64,000 nt of DNA, from positions 104,339-168,338 of the forward strand of contig JAJUJL010000005.1 in assembly GCA_029265355.1 (NCBI GenBank), read 5' to 3'. This document shows positions 1 through 8,196 of this stretch, piece by piece. Position 1 is the first letter of the stretch. Every line of letters starts with the position of its first letter. The translations under genes were made by a program, and so were the position numbers. This stretch comes from Chloroflexota bacterium (GTDB lineage Bacteria > Chloroflexota > Anaerolineae > Anaerolineales > UBA4823). The notes below the pieces were generated by a model that had not been told where the DNA came from, did not search any database, and was given only the letters and a program-made list of their open reading frames with translations.

Positions 1-390
1 CAGCTCTTCGAGCTGGCCCAACCCCCAGGTGTAGAAGCAAAGCGGTGAGATCAACGCCAGAACTGGCGCCGCCGGCGAGATTCGTCGGGTTATGCATGGC
101 AGCCAAAATCAAAGCAAAGCCTGCGCGAGGGAGGCTGGTAGAAGCCGGCGGCGCGCGCCTCATTGCAGGAAGTGCGAGAAGCAAGCTCGGTGGACACCGT
201 GCGGGCAGTTGCCAGCCTGGAGAGGTTCGGCTTGTTCACCCGAGACCGGAGCTGGTCCAGGGAGCGCTACCCGGCGTGGCTGGGCGACGTTCTGGCGCGG
301 CGTTTGCTGGAGTGAATGCAGAAAGCGACCCATTTGAATGCGCCGAATGCGTTAAAATCGGAGGACATTCTATTCAAAATTGGAGACAAC
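1..390. other. Left edge without a confident gene
   Basis: No complete gene is supported here. On the plus strand, a frame open from about 142 to the TGA at 313-315 reads like a natural protein C-terminus (ending LGDVLARRLLE), but it has no convincing start and a TAG closes it upstream. On the minus strand, two different frames running off the left edge look hydrophobic and coding-like. This may be the start of a leftward membrane protein plus a decayed or frameshifted gene end. The ORF-track entries starting at 45 and 92 have unnatural composition and are not accepted. Confidence 0.3.
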
Positions 391-2094
391 ATGCCCACTT
401 TGAAATGGTGGCAGACCGCCCTGTTCTATCAGATCTACCCGCGCTCGTTCGCCGACGGCAATGGCGATGGCATCGGCGACTTCGCCGGCATGATCGCAAA
501 GCTCGATTACCTCAAGGAGCTGGGCGTGGATGCGCTGTGGCTCTCGCCGCACTTCCCCTCGCCCAACTGGGACTGCGGCTACGACATCAGCGATTACTGC
601 GGTGTCGCCCCGGAGTACGGCACGCTGCAGGACTTCAAAAACTTCCTGCAGGGCGCCCACGAGCATGGTATGCGCGTGATCCTGGACCTGGTGCTGAACC
701 ACACCAGTGACGAGCACCCCTGGTTTCTGGAATCAAAATCCAGCCGCGACAATCCCAAAGCCGATTGGTACGTGTGGGCCGATACGCCGCCCAACAACTG
801 GCAGTCTTGCTTCGACGGCGAAGCCTGGACCTTCGTCCCTGAGCGCGGCCAGTACTATTACCATTATTTCATGAAGCAACAGCCAGACCTCAACTGGCGC
901 AACCCCGCCGTCAAACAGGCCATGTGGGATGCCGCGCGCTTTTGGCTGGATATGGGCGTGGACGGTTTCCGGCTGGATGCCATTGGTACGATCTACGAGG
1001 ATCCCAATCTCACCCCACACACTGTGCCGATGAGCCTGGCTGAGCTGCGCCGCTTCGGCGAGCTGGCGCAGACGCCTGCAGAGGTGCGTCTCAAGAACCG
1101 CTACTGGCATGAGATGTTCAAATACCAGCACGGTGGGCCTGGTCTGCATGACCTGATGAAGGAGCTTCGCCTCGTGCTGGACGAATATGATGGCGATCGC
1201 ATGCTGGTCGGCGAGGATGAAAACATCGACTACATGGGCAGCGGTGATGACGAGCTGCACCTGGTGTTCAATTTCCCCCTGATGAAAACCGACCGCATCA
1301 CACCAGTCCACGTGCGCCGCAACCAGCAGCAGCGCCTGGCCCAGTTGGATGCCCTGCCGGTGCGCGGTTGGGGCTGCAACACGCTGGGCAATCACGACAG
1401 CTCGCGCATCTACACCCGCTATGGCGACGGTGTGCACAACCCACAGCTCGCTCGTTTGAACGCCGCCCTGGTGCTCACCCTGCGCGGCACGCCGTTTCTC
1501 TACAATGGGGAAGAAATCGGGATGAGCGACCTGATCATCACCGAGCCTGAAAAATTTCGCGATACCATGGCCACCTGGTACTACCAGGCCATTGTGCAAG
1601 AGCTGGGCGTGCCGCCCACCGAGGCCGCCCTGCGCGCCGGGATGATGTCTCGCGATAAGAACCGTACACCCCTGCAGTGGTCGAATGCCCCCAACGGTGG
1701 TTTCTGCCCACCGGCTGTTTCCCCCTGGTTGCCGGTCAACCCGGATTACGCCCAGGGGGTCAACGTCCAGGATCAAACGAATAATCCCGCCTCTATGCTG
1801 AACTACTACAAGCGCCTGATCCAGGTGCGCCGCCAGACGCCCGCCCTGCTCGCTGGCGAGTATGCACCGCTCCACCCGCAAGCGCGGACGTATTTCGCTT
1901 TCCTGCGCTACACGCCGCAGCAGAGTGTGCTGGTGATCCTGAACTACTCGGACAAACCCCGCCGGTTGTCGTTCGATATTCCTGGCAAGACCATCGCCCG
2001 CTTGCTGTTTTCCTCAGAAATAAACAAGACAGACGAAAGCCTGGCGGGAATCCACCTTGCGCCGTTTGAAGCGCGGATTGCAGAGTTGGGATGA
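391..2094 (+). CDS. GH13 alpha-glucosidase (oligo-1,6-glucosidase type)
   Basis: A 567-residue cytoplasmic glycoside hydrolase of family GH13, expected to release glucose from short alpha-glucosides. The (beta/alpha)8 barrel begins at once with FYQIYPRSF and the calcium-site-like DGNGDGIGD. The four GH13 regions are all visible: DLVLNHTSDEHPWF near residue 100, GFRLDA with nucleophile Asp196, VGEDE with acid/base Glu275, and GNHDSSR with Asp336. No signal peptide is present. The ORF track starts at 316, but the ATG at 391 is preceded by GGAGA at good spacing and begins the conserved domain. It could also be a trehalose synthase or sucrose-cleaving relative, because family membership alone does not fix the substrate. 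It is not part of a visible sugar operon. Confidence 0.93.
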   Translation: MPTLKWWQTALFYQIYPRSFADGNGDGIGDFAGMIAKLDYLKELGVDALWLSPHFPSPNWDCGYDISDYCGVAPEYGTLQDFKNFLQGAHEHGMRVILDLVLNHTSDEHPWFLESKSSRDNPKADWYVWADTPPNNWQSCFDGEAWTFVPERGQYYYHYFMKQQPDLNWRNPAVKQAMWDAARFWLDMGVDGFRLDAIGTIYEDPNLTPHTVPMSLAELRRFGELAQTPAEVRLKNRYWHEMFKYQHGGPGLHDLMKELRLVLDEYDGDRMLVGEDENIDYMGSGDDELHLVFNFPLMKTDRITPVHVRRNQQQRLAQLDALPVRGWGCNTLGNHDSSRIYTRYGDGVHNPQLARLNAALVLTLRGTPFLYNGEEIGMSDLIITEPEKFRDTMATWYYQAIVQELGVPPTEAALRAGMMSRDKNRTPLQWSNAPNGGFCPPAVSPWLPVNPDYAQGVNVQDQTNNPASMLNYYKRLIQVRRQTPALLAGEYAPLHPQARTYFAFLRYTPQQSVLVILNYSDKPRRLSFDIPGKTIARLLFSSEINKTDESLAGIHLAPFEARIAELG

Positions 2095-2168
2095 CGGGAT
2101 TGATTTAGAACAGGAAACACGAAGCGCACAAAGCATTTCACAAAGAGCCCCAAGAGATTAAGCAAATC

Positions 2169-2915
2169 GTGGAAAAACCCCTTAAACTGTACTCCGACCT
2201 CGCCCCCTGGTTTCACTTGCTCACCCAGCCGGACGACTACGCCGAAGAAGCCGCATTCTACCGCGGCCTGATCCTGGCGCACTGCACCTTTCCGCCGCGC
2301 ACACTGCTCGAGCTGGGCAGCGGCGGTGGGAACAACGCTGCGCACCTGAAGGCTCACTTCACAATGGCGCTGACGGATCTATCCCCACAGATGCTGGCTC
2401 TCAGCCAGGGCCTCAACCCCGAGTGCGAGCATATCACCGGAGATATGCGCACCATCCGCCTGGGGCGCCAGTTCGACGCGGTCTTCATCCATGACGCCAT
2501 CTGCTACATGATCAGCCGCGAAGATCTGCAGCGCGCTATTGAGACAGCCTATGTCCACTGCCGCCCGGGAGGTGTGGCGCTGCTGGCGCCTGATTTCGTG
2601 CGCGAAACCTTCAAGGAATACACCGATCACGGCGGGCACGACGGCGAGGGACGCGCCTTGCGTTACCTCGAATGGGTGTGGGATCCAGATCCGAGCGACT
2701 CAACTTACCTGGGAGAGATGGCTTACCTGCTGCGCGACGAAACCGGCCAGGTGCGCATGTTCCATGACCGGCACGAAGAGGGATTGTTTTCGCAGGCCGA
2801 GTGGCTGCGACTGCTAGAGCAGCAGGGCTTTCAACCTCACGCCGTACCCTTCGAGCACAGCGATGCGTTGAACTTTGGCACGCCGGTCTTCGTGGGGGTC
2901 AAACCAGTTGGGTGA
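2169..2915 (+). CDS. Class I SAM-dependent methyltransferase
   Basis: A 248-residue Rossmann-fold methyltransferase. Motif I is ELGSGGGNN near residue 50, the acidic post-I loop is DLSPQML, and motif II/III lies around DAVFIHDAICYM. The substrate is unknown. It starts with GTG and follows the glucosidase by 74 nt in the same direction, so the two may be co-transcribed, but nothing links their functions. The 248-residue length is typical of stand-alone small-molecule methyltransferases. The C-terminal half (HDRHEEGLF onwards) is the usual variable substrate cap. Confidence 0.85.
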   Translation: MEKPLKLYSDLAPWFHLLTQPDDYAEEAAFYRGLILAHCTFPPRTLLELGSGGGNNAAHLKAHFTMALTDLSPQMLALSQGLNPECEHITGDMRTIRLGRQFDAVFIHDAICYMISREDLQRAIETAYVHCRPGGVALLAPDFVRETFKEYTDHGGHDGEGRALRYLEWVWDPDPSDSTYLGEMAYLLRDETGQVRMFHDRHEEGLFSQAEWLRLLEQQGFQPHAVPFEHSDALNFGTPVFVGVKPVG

Positions 2916-2936
2916 GACCCACGCAGTCAAGTCGTA

Positions 2937-3002
2937 GGGGCAAAGCATCCGGCGCGATAGACTTGATCCCACAGCACCAATCTCCAGCCGGATGCTTTAC
3001 CC
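2937..3002. repeat. MITE-like imperfect inverted repeat
   Basis: Two 16-nt arms, GGGCAAAGCATCCGGC (2938-2953) and GCCGGATGCTTTACCC (2987-3002), are inverted copies with one mismatch around a 33-nt centre. The element sits in the 235-nt gap between the methyltransferase and the BtrH-like gene. No T-run follows, so it is not an obvious terminator. The size and terminal arms resemble a small non-autonomous palindromic repeat. The string GGCAAAGCATC occurs again near 4380, after the next gene. Confidence 0.5.
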
Positions 3003-3115
3003 GAGATGCGAGCCTCAAATGGCTGTCGAGGTTGGCGGTCACTACTGGGTTGCCCCCCGCCATAATCCTGCTTCATACTATGTCGCGATTTTTATTTGTG
3101 GAGTGTTTTTGTCGC

Positions 3116-3121
3116 TATAAT
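3116..3121 (+). promoter_or_regulatory. Possible -10 box for the BtrH-like gene
   Basis: TATAAT lies 30 nt before the ATG at 3151 in an AT-rich stretch. No good -35 is seen at 16-18 nt, so this is a weak call. AGGTAAAG just before the ATG gives a plausible ribosome binding site. Confidence 0.35.
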
Positions 3122-3150
3122 GGCAGCATCTTGAGCGAGCGAGGTAAAGA

Positions 3151-4356
3151 ATGACTGTCCTAAGCGACTACCATGATTTTCTGGGCCGGCATTGGGAAAC
3201 CGGCAGCGTGTGCAACCACTGGGCCTACCAGGGCTTCAAAGCGCCCCACACCGGGCGGCCGTTTTCCGAGGCGCTGCTACAGGGCATCAGCGGCGGGATT
3301 GTAATGGCCTATTTTTCCTTTGCTTACGAAGGGTATGACCCGCAGGCGCGCCTCCTGACCCGCAACACGTTCGATCCGCTGGATCACCTGCTGGAGCGGC
3401 TGGGCGTGGTGCAACACCTGCGCCAGACGCCCGACCCAAAGCGAGCCGCACGCTATTTGCAGGAAGAGCTGGAGAACGGCTTACCGCCCATCGTTTGGGC
3501 TGATTACTTCAGCCTGCCATACAACGCCCTGCCTCATGATGAGGGCATGTGGGCTATGTTCCCGTTGGTGGTGTACGGCTACGATAAAGCCGCAGGCCAG
3601 GCCTGGATCGCCGACCGGGCGCGGGCGCCGTTGCACGTCACGCTGGGAGAACTGGCTGCCAGCCGCGAACGGGTGAAGGTGCACAAGCACCGCCTGCTCA
3701 CCCTGGAACACCCCGACCTGGCCAAGCTGCAGAGTGCGGTGCGCATGGGCATCACCGATACCATTCGCCTGTTCACCGAGGCGCCGCCCAAAGGTACGCG
3801 CAAGAACTTCGGCTTCGCCGCCTACCATTGGTGGATCGAGCTGCTCACCAAACCCAAGGCGCGCCTGTCTTGGGAGCGCGAGTTCCCCGCCGGAACGAAG
3901 ATGCTCTCTGGGCTGCGCTGGGCATTTGAAGACATCAACACTTTCGGCAAGGATGGCTACGCCGAGCGCGATTTGTACGCCGACTTCCTGGACGAAGCCA
4001 GCCTGCTGCTGAACAAGGCTGGCTTGCGACAGGCGGCAGTGCTGTTTCGCGACAGCGCCCAGGCCTGGGAGCGCCTCTCGACAGCGCTCTTACCGGACGA
4101 GACGCCGCTGCTGGGCGAGATGCGCCGCCTGCTGCTGGAGCGCCACCGGATTTTCCTGGAGCAGGAGGACGGCGCGCTGGAGAGGATGCGAGAGATCGAC
4201 GCCCGACTGGCGGAAATCAGGGTGCAGGCAGCGGAGGACTTTCCACTGGACGCCGCCGGCGTAGATGCTTTTCGCCAGAACCTGGCGGCGCACGTCCGGC
4301 GCGTGCTCGATATTGAAATCGAGGCCGTGGCGGCTTTGCAAGACGCCGTGGCGTGA
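3151..4356 (+). CDS. BtrH N-terminal / DUF4872 domain protein
   Basis: A 401-residue protein combining a butirosin-biosynthesis BtrH-type N-terminal domain with a DUF4872-type C-terminal region. The N-terminal ETGSVCNHWA motif places Cys21 as the likely nucleophile. BtrH-like proteins have a papain-like fold and act as acyltransferases or peptidases on carrier-bound or amide substrates. No signal peptide is seen. The C-terminal part is helical with a charged segment around 330-360. No antibiotic biosynthesis genes surround it, so the substrate is unknown. Start ATG 3151 follows AGGTAAAG and matches the conserved N-terminus. Confidence 0.78.
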   Translation: MTVLSDYHDFLGRHWETGSVCNHWAYQGFKAPHTGRPFSEALLQGISGGIVMAYFSFAYEGYDPQARLLTRNTFDPLDHLLERLGVVQHLRQTPDPKRAARYLQEELENGLPPIVWADYFSLPYNALPHDEGMWAMFPLVVYGYDKAAGQAWIADRARAPLHVTLGELAASRERVKVHKHRLLTLEHPDLAKLQSAVRMGITDTIRLFTEAPPKGTRKNFGFAAYHWWIELLTKPKARLSWEREFPAGTKMLSGLRWAFEDINTFGKDGYAERDLYADFLDEASLLLNKAGLRQAAVLFRDSAQAWERLSTALLPDETPLLGEMRRLLLERHRIFLEQEDGALERMREIDARLAEIRVQAAEDFPLDAAGVDAFRQNLAAHVRRVLDIEIEAVAALQDAVA

Positions 4357-4449
4357 GCTTATGCCGGTGGAGGTCACATAGGCAAAGCATCACACCCGTG
4401 AAGCGGTCATCGAGCGCACAATCCGGGAGTTCGAGCAGGCGCTTACCAC

Positions 4450-4486
4450 TTGACAAAATCGTTGATACGTGTAAAATCAATTTGAT
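4450..4486 (+). promoter_or_regulatory. Promoter and likely ArsR-type operator
   Basis: TTGACA (4450-4455) and TAAAAT (4472-4477) are spaced by 16 nt, a good sigma-70 promoter for the ArsR-DUF2087 gene. The palindrome ATCAA-T-TTGAT (4476-4486) overlaps the end of the -10 box. A repressor bound there would block transcription, which fits the autoregulation common in ArsR-family genes. Confidence 0.7.
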
Positions 4487-4516
4487 AGACTTCAAATTAT
4501 ATTAGAGGTGATCAAA

Positions 4517-5095
4517 ATGATCGAACACGACAGCGACGCGCTGCTCACGTTTTTTAAGGCTCTGGCGGACGCCAACCGCTTGAAGATCATCGGTTTGCTA
4601 GCGCAGCAGGATCTTTCCGTAGAACAGATCGCCGGCATGCTGGGAGTGCACGCTTCGACGGTGTCGCACCACCTGAACAAACTGGCCAAGATCGGGCTGG
4701 TAAGCGCCCGCGCCGAGAGCTATTACAGCATCTACCACCTGGAAACCAAAACGCTCGAAAACCTGTCGAAAAGCCTGCTGCAGCGCGAGGCGCTCAGCGC
4801 CGCGGCAGACGACGTGGACCTGGACGCTTATGACCGCAAGGTGCTGAACGCCTACCTGAATCCGGATGGCAGCATCCGCGCCTTTCCTGGGCAGCAAAAG
4901 AAGCTGGAGGTGATCTTGCGCCACGTAATCCAGAGCTTCAAACCAGGCGTGCGCTACACCGAAAAGCAGGTCAACGAGATCCTGTCGCGCTTCACCAAGG
5001 ACATTTCCGGGCTGCGCCGCGACCTGGTTGACCATAAGCTGCTCGGGCGACAAACCGATGGGCGCGAGTACTGGTTGATCACTACAGCAGAGTGA
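4517..5095 (+). CDS. ArsR-family regulator with DUF2087 domain
   Basis: A 192-residue DNA-binding protein. Residues 8-85 form an ArsR winged helix-turn-helix (recognition helix near VHASTVSHHLNKL). Residues 110-185 match the DUF2087 domain (RAFPGQQKKLEVILRHV through TDGREYW). No CxC metal-binding pair of the classical ArsR alpha-3 site is present, so a metal sensor role is not supported. The ATG at 4517 is preferred over the GTG at 4508 because AGAGGTG then sits 6 nt upstream. The palindrome over its own promoter suggests autoregulation. It may control the downstream membrane genes, but that is an inference. Confidence 0.85.
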   Translation: MIEHDSDALLTFFKALADANRLKIIGLLAQQDLSVEQIAGMLGVHASTVSHHLNKLAKIGLVSARAESYYSIYHLETKTLENLSKSLLQREALSAAADDVDLDAYDRKVLNAYLNPDGSIRAFPGQQKKLEVILRHVIQSFKPGVRYTEKQVNEILSRFTKDISGLRRDLVDHKLLGRQTDGREYWLITTAE

Positions 5096-5184
5096 ACCAG
5101 ACCGTGTAGTCGCTAACCTGGAGAAGAGGGCAACGGACAGGACGGTCACCCATACCGCTGAACTGATAGCCCCACAACCAAATC

Positions 5185-5679
5185 ATGCTAAAATACAGTC
5201 GTATGCAAAATCAACCTGCTTCGATCCCAGCAATGCGCAACCCCATGACCCAGCAAAAACACCGCCAGGAAGTGCTCTGGCAGGTGACGCTGCCATTGAT
5301 CTTGGGTGGCGGCCTGATCCTGGCGACCGCCATACTGGCCGTCTGGGCTGGGGTCACTCATCGCGGCGACGTCAGCCTGTGGGCGGACATCTCGCTCATC
5401 TGGCTGATCCTGCCATGGTTGCTCTTCACCTTGATCTTTATCGCCGTACTGGCAGGCCTGGTGTATGCCGTGACAAAGATGATCGCCGGCTTTCCACCGC
5501 TGGCTTACCGCATACAGGGCGGGTTCCGGCGCGCCAGTTTACTAACCCGCAGCTATGCCGATCGGTTGGTCGAGCCAGTCTTGCGAGTGAACAGCGCACA
5601 GGCGCGGGTGAAGGCATTCACGCGCAGCCTGTTGGAAGCTGCTGGAAGAACCGGAAAGAGAGGTAATCCCAATGCCTGA
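5185..5679 (+). CDS. Small two-TM membrane protein of unknown function
   Basis: Up to 164 residues with two membrane segments (about 35-60 and 70-97) and a basic cytoplasmic C-terminus. No family is recognised. The N-terminal start is uncertain: ATG 5185, 5203, 5233 and 5245 are all in frame. A TAAAAT-like -10 at 5189-5194 would place transcription after the first ATG, which favours a later start. The gene overlaps the next one by 8 nt, so the two are translationally coupled and probably act together. Confidence 0.6.
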   Translation: MLKYSRMQNQPASIPAMRNPMTQQKHRQEVLWQVTLPLILGGGLILATAILAVWAGVTHRGDVSLWADISLIWLILPWLLFTLIFIAVLAGLVYAVTKMIAGFPPLAYRIQGGFRRASLLTRSYADRLVEPVLRVNSAQARVKAFTRSLLEAAGRTGKRGNPNA

Positions 5680-5902
5680 ATCAGACAACAGCCAACCCGC
5701 CTCCGGAAACTGGAAAACCCAGGCGCTGGTCGTGGGAGCAGTGATCGGCGCCCTGGTCGGTGCTGGGGCAGCTTACCTGCTGACCCAACGTGCTGAAGGC
5801 AATCAAGAAAGATTGAGAATCACCGCCGGTGATGGCGTTAAACTTGGCGTATTGATCTTTGGTTTGCTGCGTCAGGTTGCCCAGCTCGGCGAAGGACGCT
5901 AG
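5672..5902 (+). CDS. YtxH-like small membrane protein
   Basis: A 76-residue protein with one glycine-rich membrane helix (ALVVGAVIGALVGAGAAYLL, about residues 18-37) followed by a basic stretch and a second weakly hydrophobic segment. The arrangement resembles YtxH or gas-vesicle-type small envelope proteins, but the match is only architectural. GAGAGGTAA upstream of the ATG gives a good ribosome binding site inside the preceding gene. It overlaps the upstream membrane protein gene by 8 nt and precedes the pterin dehydratase by 6 nt. Confidence 0.62.
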   Translation: MPESDNSQPASGNWKTQALVVGAVIGALVGAGAAYLLTQRAEGNQERLRITAGDGVKLGVLIFGLLRQVAQLGEGR

Positions 5903-5908
5903 CCTAGC

Positions 5909-6250
5909 GTGACTGAGCTGCGCTCGCAGAAGTGTACACCCTGTCGGGGCGGCGTTCCGCCCCTGAGCGCCGAGCAAATCCAGGCTTTGCTGGTGCAAGT
6001 GCCCGGCTGGCAGGTGGTCGAGACGGATGGCATACTCCGCCTGCAGCGCACCTATAAGTTCTCCAACTTTGCCCAGGCGCTGGCTTTTACACAGCGAGTA
6101 GGCGATTGCGCTGAACAGGAAGAACACCATCCCGCAATTTTGACCGAGTGGGGCAAGGTCACCGTCACCTGGTGGACGCATAAGATCAAAGGCCTGCACA
6201 CAAACGACTTCATCATGGCCGCCAAAACGGACGTCCTGTTCCAGGCGTAA
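5909..6250 (+). CDS. Pterin-4a-carbinolamine dehydratase
   Basis: A 113-residue PCD/DCoH family enzyme, which dehydrates 4a-hydroxytetrahydropterin in recycling the pterin cofactor of aromatic amino acid hydroxylases. The signature is visible: CTPCRGGVPPL at the N-terminus, the active-site EEHHPAI around residue 71, and WWTHKIKGLHTND. The start is GTG at 5909. No aromatic amino acid hydroxylase is seen in the window, and stand-alone PCD homologues often have other roles such as in molybdopterin metabolism. It is the last gene before a strong terminator. Confidence 0.9.
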   Translation: MTELRSQKCTPCRGGVPPLSAEQIQALLVQVPGWQVVETDGILRLQRTYKFSNFAQALAFTQRVGDCAEQEEHHPAILTEWGKVTVTWWTHKIKGLHTNDFIMAAKTDVLFQA

Positions 6251-6287
6251 AGGCAGTCTGATAAGACGAAAATCAAGCCGTGAGCCT

Positions 6288-6323
6288 GCGGCGGCAGCAC
6301 TGTAGCCGCCGCCGTTTTTTTTT
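6288..6323 (+). terminator. Rho-independent terminator
   Basis: GCGGCGGC (6288-6295) pairs perfectly with GCCGCCGC (6305-6312) around a 9-nt loop, and a run of nine T follows after CG. It ends the plus-strand unit closing with the pterin dehydratase and insulates it from the TetR operon. Confidence 0.92.
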
Positions 6324-6335
6324 ACGCGTGGACAC

Positions 6336-6388
6336 TTGACAGGCGCACATTTTGGCGCGAAGATTGTATGAACGAACGCTCGTTCGTT
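6336..6388 (+). promoter_or_regulatory. TetR operon promoter and palindromic operator
   Basis: TTGACA at 6336-6341 is a consensus -35. A weaker AAGATT lies 18 nt downstream as -10. Just after it, AACGAACG-CT-CGTTCGTT (6371-6388) is a perfect palindrome of the kind bound by TetR regulators of efflux operons. It covers the expected transcription start and precedes the TetR gene itself, which supports autorepression of the whole exporter operon. Confidence 0.82.
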
Positions 6389-6407
6389 TTTTCAGGAAGG
6401 ATTGGCG

Positions 6408-7040
6408 ATGACCGCAGAACCACCCACCAAAGGAGCCCGCACCCAGCATGAAATCATCCAGGCTGCCCACAGCCTGTTTCGCGCCAACGGCTACAACGGC
6501 ACATCCATGCGCCAAATCGCCCGCCAGGCTGGCATTACCGTCAGCAGCATCTACAACCATTTCGCCACCAAAGAAGACATCTTCCTCGCCGTGTTAGAAG
6601 CCTTTCACCCTTACCATGAGCTCTTGCCCATCCTCGAGAATGCCTCCGGCAACACCAAAGAAGAATTTCTGCGCAGCGCAGCGCACAACATGTTGGACAT
6701 TTTAGAAAGACGGCCAGATTTTATCAACCTGATGCTGATCGAGCTGGTCGAGTTCAACAGCCGCCACCTGCCGCGCCTGTTCGAAGAAATTTACCCGCGT
6801 GTGCTGAGTGTGTTGCAGTCTTTTTTCCACCGCCGCGGCGCGCTGCGTCCAATGCCAACGCAGGTGGTGGTGCGCGCTTTCATGGGCTTTTTCTTTTCCT
6901 ATTTCATTACTAACACCATGGTGCGTGATTATTGGGCTACCATACAGGATAATAGTGTATTGGATGATTTCGTAGACATCTTTCTCTACGGCATCCTGGC
7001 AGATGAACAACCTGAGCCTGCTGAAGGCGGACAACCATGA
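6408..7040 (+). CDS. TetR/AcrR-family repressor
   Basis: A 210-residue regulator. The N-terminal helix-turn-helix spans residues 13-60, with the typical IARQAGITVSSIYNHFATKEDIF core. The C-terminal ligand-binding domain is all-helical. The ATG at 6408 is preferred to the TTG at 6402 because AGGAAGG lies 7 nt before it. It is the first gene of the exporter operon and overlaps the permease by 4 nt (ATGA). The palindrome directly upstream is its likely operator. By analogy with cecR-ybhGFSR of enterobacteria, it probably senses a toxic small molecule or lipid exported by the pump; the ligand is not known. Confidence 0.9.
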   Translation: MTAEPPTKGARTQHEIIQAAHSLFRANGYNGTSMRQIARQAGITVSSIYNHFATKEDIFLAVLEAFHPYHELLPILENASGNTKEEFLRSAAHNMLDILERRPDFINLMLIELVEFNSRHLPRLFEEIYPRVLSVLQSFFHRRGALRPMPTQVVVRAFMGFFFSYFITNTMVRDYWATIQDNSVLDDFVDIFLYGILADEQPEPAEGGQP

Positions 7041-8167
7041 ATTCTCGCCTGACTTCCCTGATCCGCAAAGAATTCATTCAGATTTTGCGCGACCCGCGCA
7101 CGCTCATCCTGGTGCTGGTCATCCCGGTTATGCAGCTCTTCTTATTGGGCTATGCGGCCACCAACGACGTGCGCAACGTGCCCCTGGCAGTCTACAACTT
7201 AGACAACAGTCCGGCCTCGCGCCAGCTTCTGGATGCCTACCGCGCCGCCGATTATTTTGAGCTGGCGTTCGACGCCGGCTCGGAGCAGGAGCTGCGAGAT
7301 TTGATCGACTCCGGGAAGGCACGCGCCGGGTTGATCATCCCCCCTGATTACACGCTCAAACTGCAGTCCGGCGAAACAGCCCATGTGGCCTTCGTATTGG
7401 ATGGCAGCGATCCCACCGCCGCTTCAACTGCGCTGTCGGCTGCCCGGCTCATCGGTCAGCAACAGGGTGTGCGCATCTTGGAGGAACGCTTGCAGCGCCG
7501 CGGCCAGTCGATCGGTAACACCTCGCCGCTGGAAGTTCACACCCAGGTCTGGTATAACCCCGACCTGGTCAACGCCTATTTTATGATCCCGGGGGTGATC
7601 GGCATGATTCTGTTCGCGCTGACTTCGATCCTGACCGCCACAGCCATCGTGCGCGAGCGCGAGCGCGGCACCATCGAACAATTGATCGTCACCCCGATCC
7701 GCTCCTGGGAATTGATCGTTGGCAAGATGCTGCCGTACACCATCCTGGCGCTTTTAAACACCCTGGAAGTGCTGGCCATTGGCTCCTGGTGGTTCGACGT
7801 TCCCATACGCGGCGATCTGTGGTTGATCCTGGGCGCATCAGCCCTGTTCCTGCTCACCAGCCTGGGAATCGGGCTGTTTGCTTCGAGCATCGCCAATACC
7901 CAGCAGGAGGCCATGCTCACGGTGTGGATGACTCTGCTGCCAGCGCTATTTCTATCGGGTTTCTTCTTTCCCCTGGAAGCTATGCCCAAGGTGCTGCAGT
8001 GGATTTCTTATCTCATACCCTTGCGCTATTACCTGGTCATTATCCGCTCCCTGCTGCTCAAGGGGGTGGGCGCTGAGGCGCTACAAACAGAAATTTTCGC
8101 GCTGGCTGTCTTCGGCGTCGGCATCATGACTGCCGCTGCGCTGCGCTTCCGCAAACGCCTGGATTAG
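7037..8167 (+). CDS. ABC-2 type exporter permease (YbhS/YbhR-like)
   Basis: A 376-residue ABC-2 membrane subunit. One N-terminal membrane helix (about 25-44) is followed by a large extracytoplasmic domain to about residue 170, then five C-terminal helices with the typical RERERGTIEQLIVTPI coupling segment. It works with the two ATPases and the HlyD-like protein downstream to export drugs or lipids. It is the only permease in the operon, whereas related systems usually carry two, so it may homodimerise or have an unlinked partner. The start overlaps the TetR stop (ATGA). Confidence 0.9.
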   Translation: MNSRLTSLIRKEFIQILRDPRTLILVLVIPVMQLFLLGYAATNDVRNVPLAVYNLDNSPASRQLLDAYRAADYFELAFDAGSEQELRDLIDSGKARAGLIIPPDYTLKLQSGETAHVAFVLDGSDPTAASTALSAARLIGQQQGVRILEERLQRRGQSIGNTSPLEVHTQVWYNPDLVNAYFMIPGVIGMILFALTSILTATAIVRERERGTIEQLIVTPIRSWELIVGKMLPYTILALLNTLEVLAIGSWWFDVPIRGDLWLILGASALFLLTSLGIGLFASSIANTQQEAMLTVWMTLLPALFLSGFFFPLEAMPKVLQWISYLIPLRYYLVIIRSLLLKGVGAEALQTEIFALAVFGVGIMTAAALRFRKRLD

Positions 8168-8196
8168 TCACGTTATCCTTCCTACAGGAGGCTTCG

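Noticed and set aside
733-1881. Long minus-strand ORF of 382 residues
   Set aside because: It lies entirely antisense to the well-supported GH13 gene, has unnatural composition (His/Gln/Val-rich) and no motif. It is a high-GC shadow.
4379-4453. Short coding-like stretch (KHHTREAVIERTIREFEQALTT) after the BtrH-like gene
   Set aside because: It has no start, is closed upstream by TAG and is only about 23 codons. It may be a gene relic but cannot be supported.
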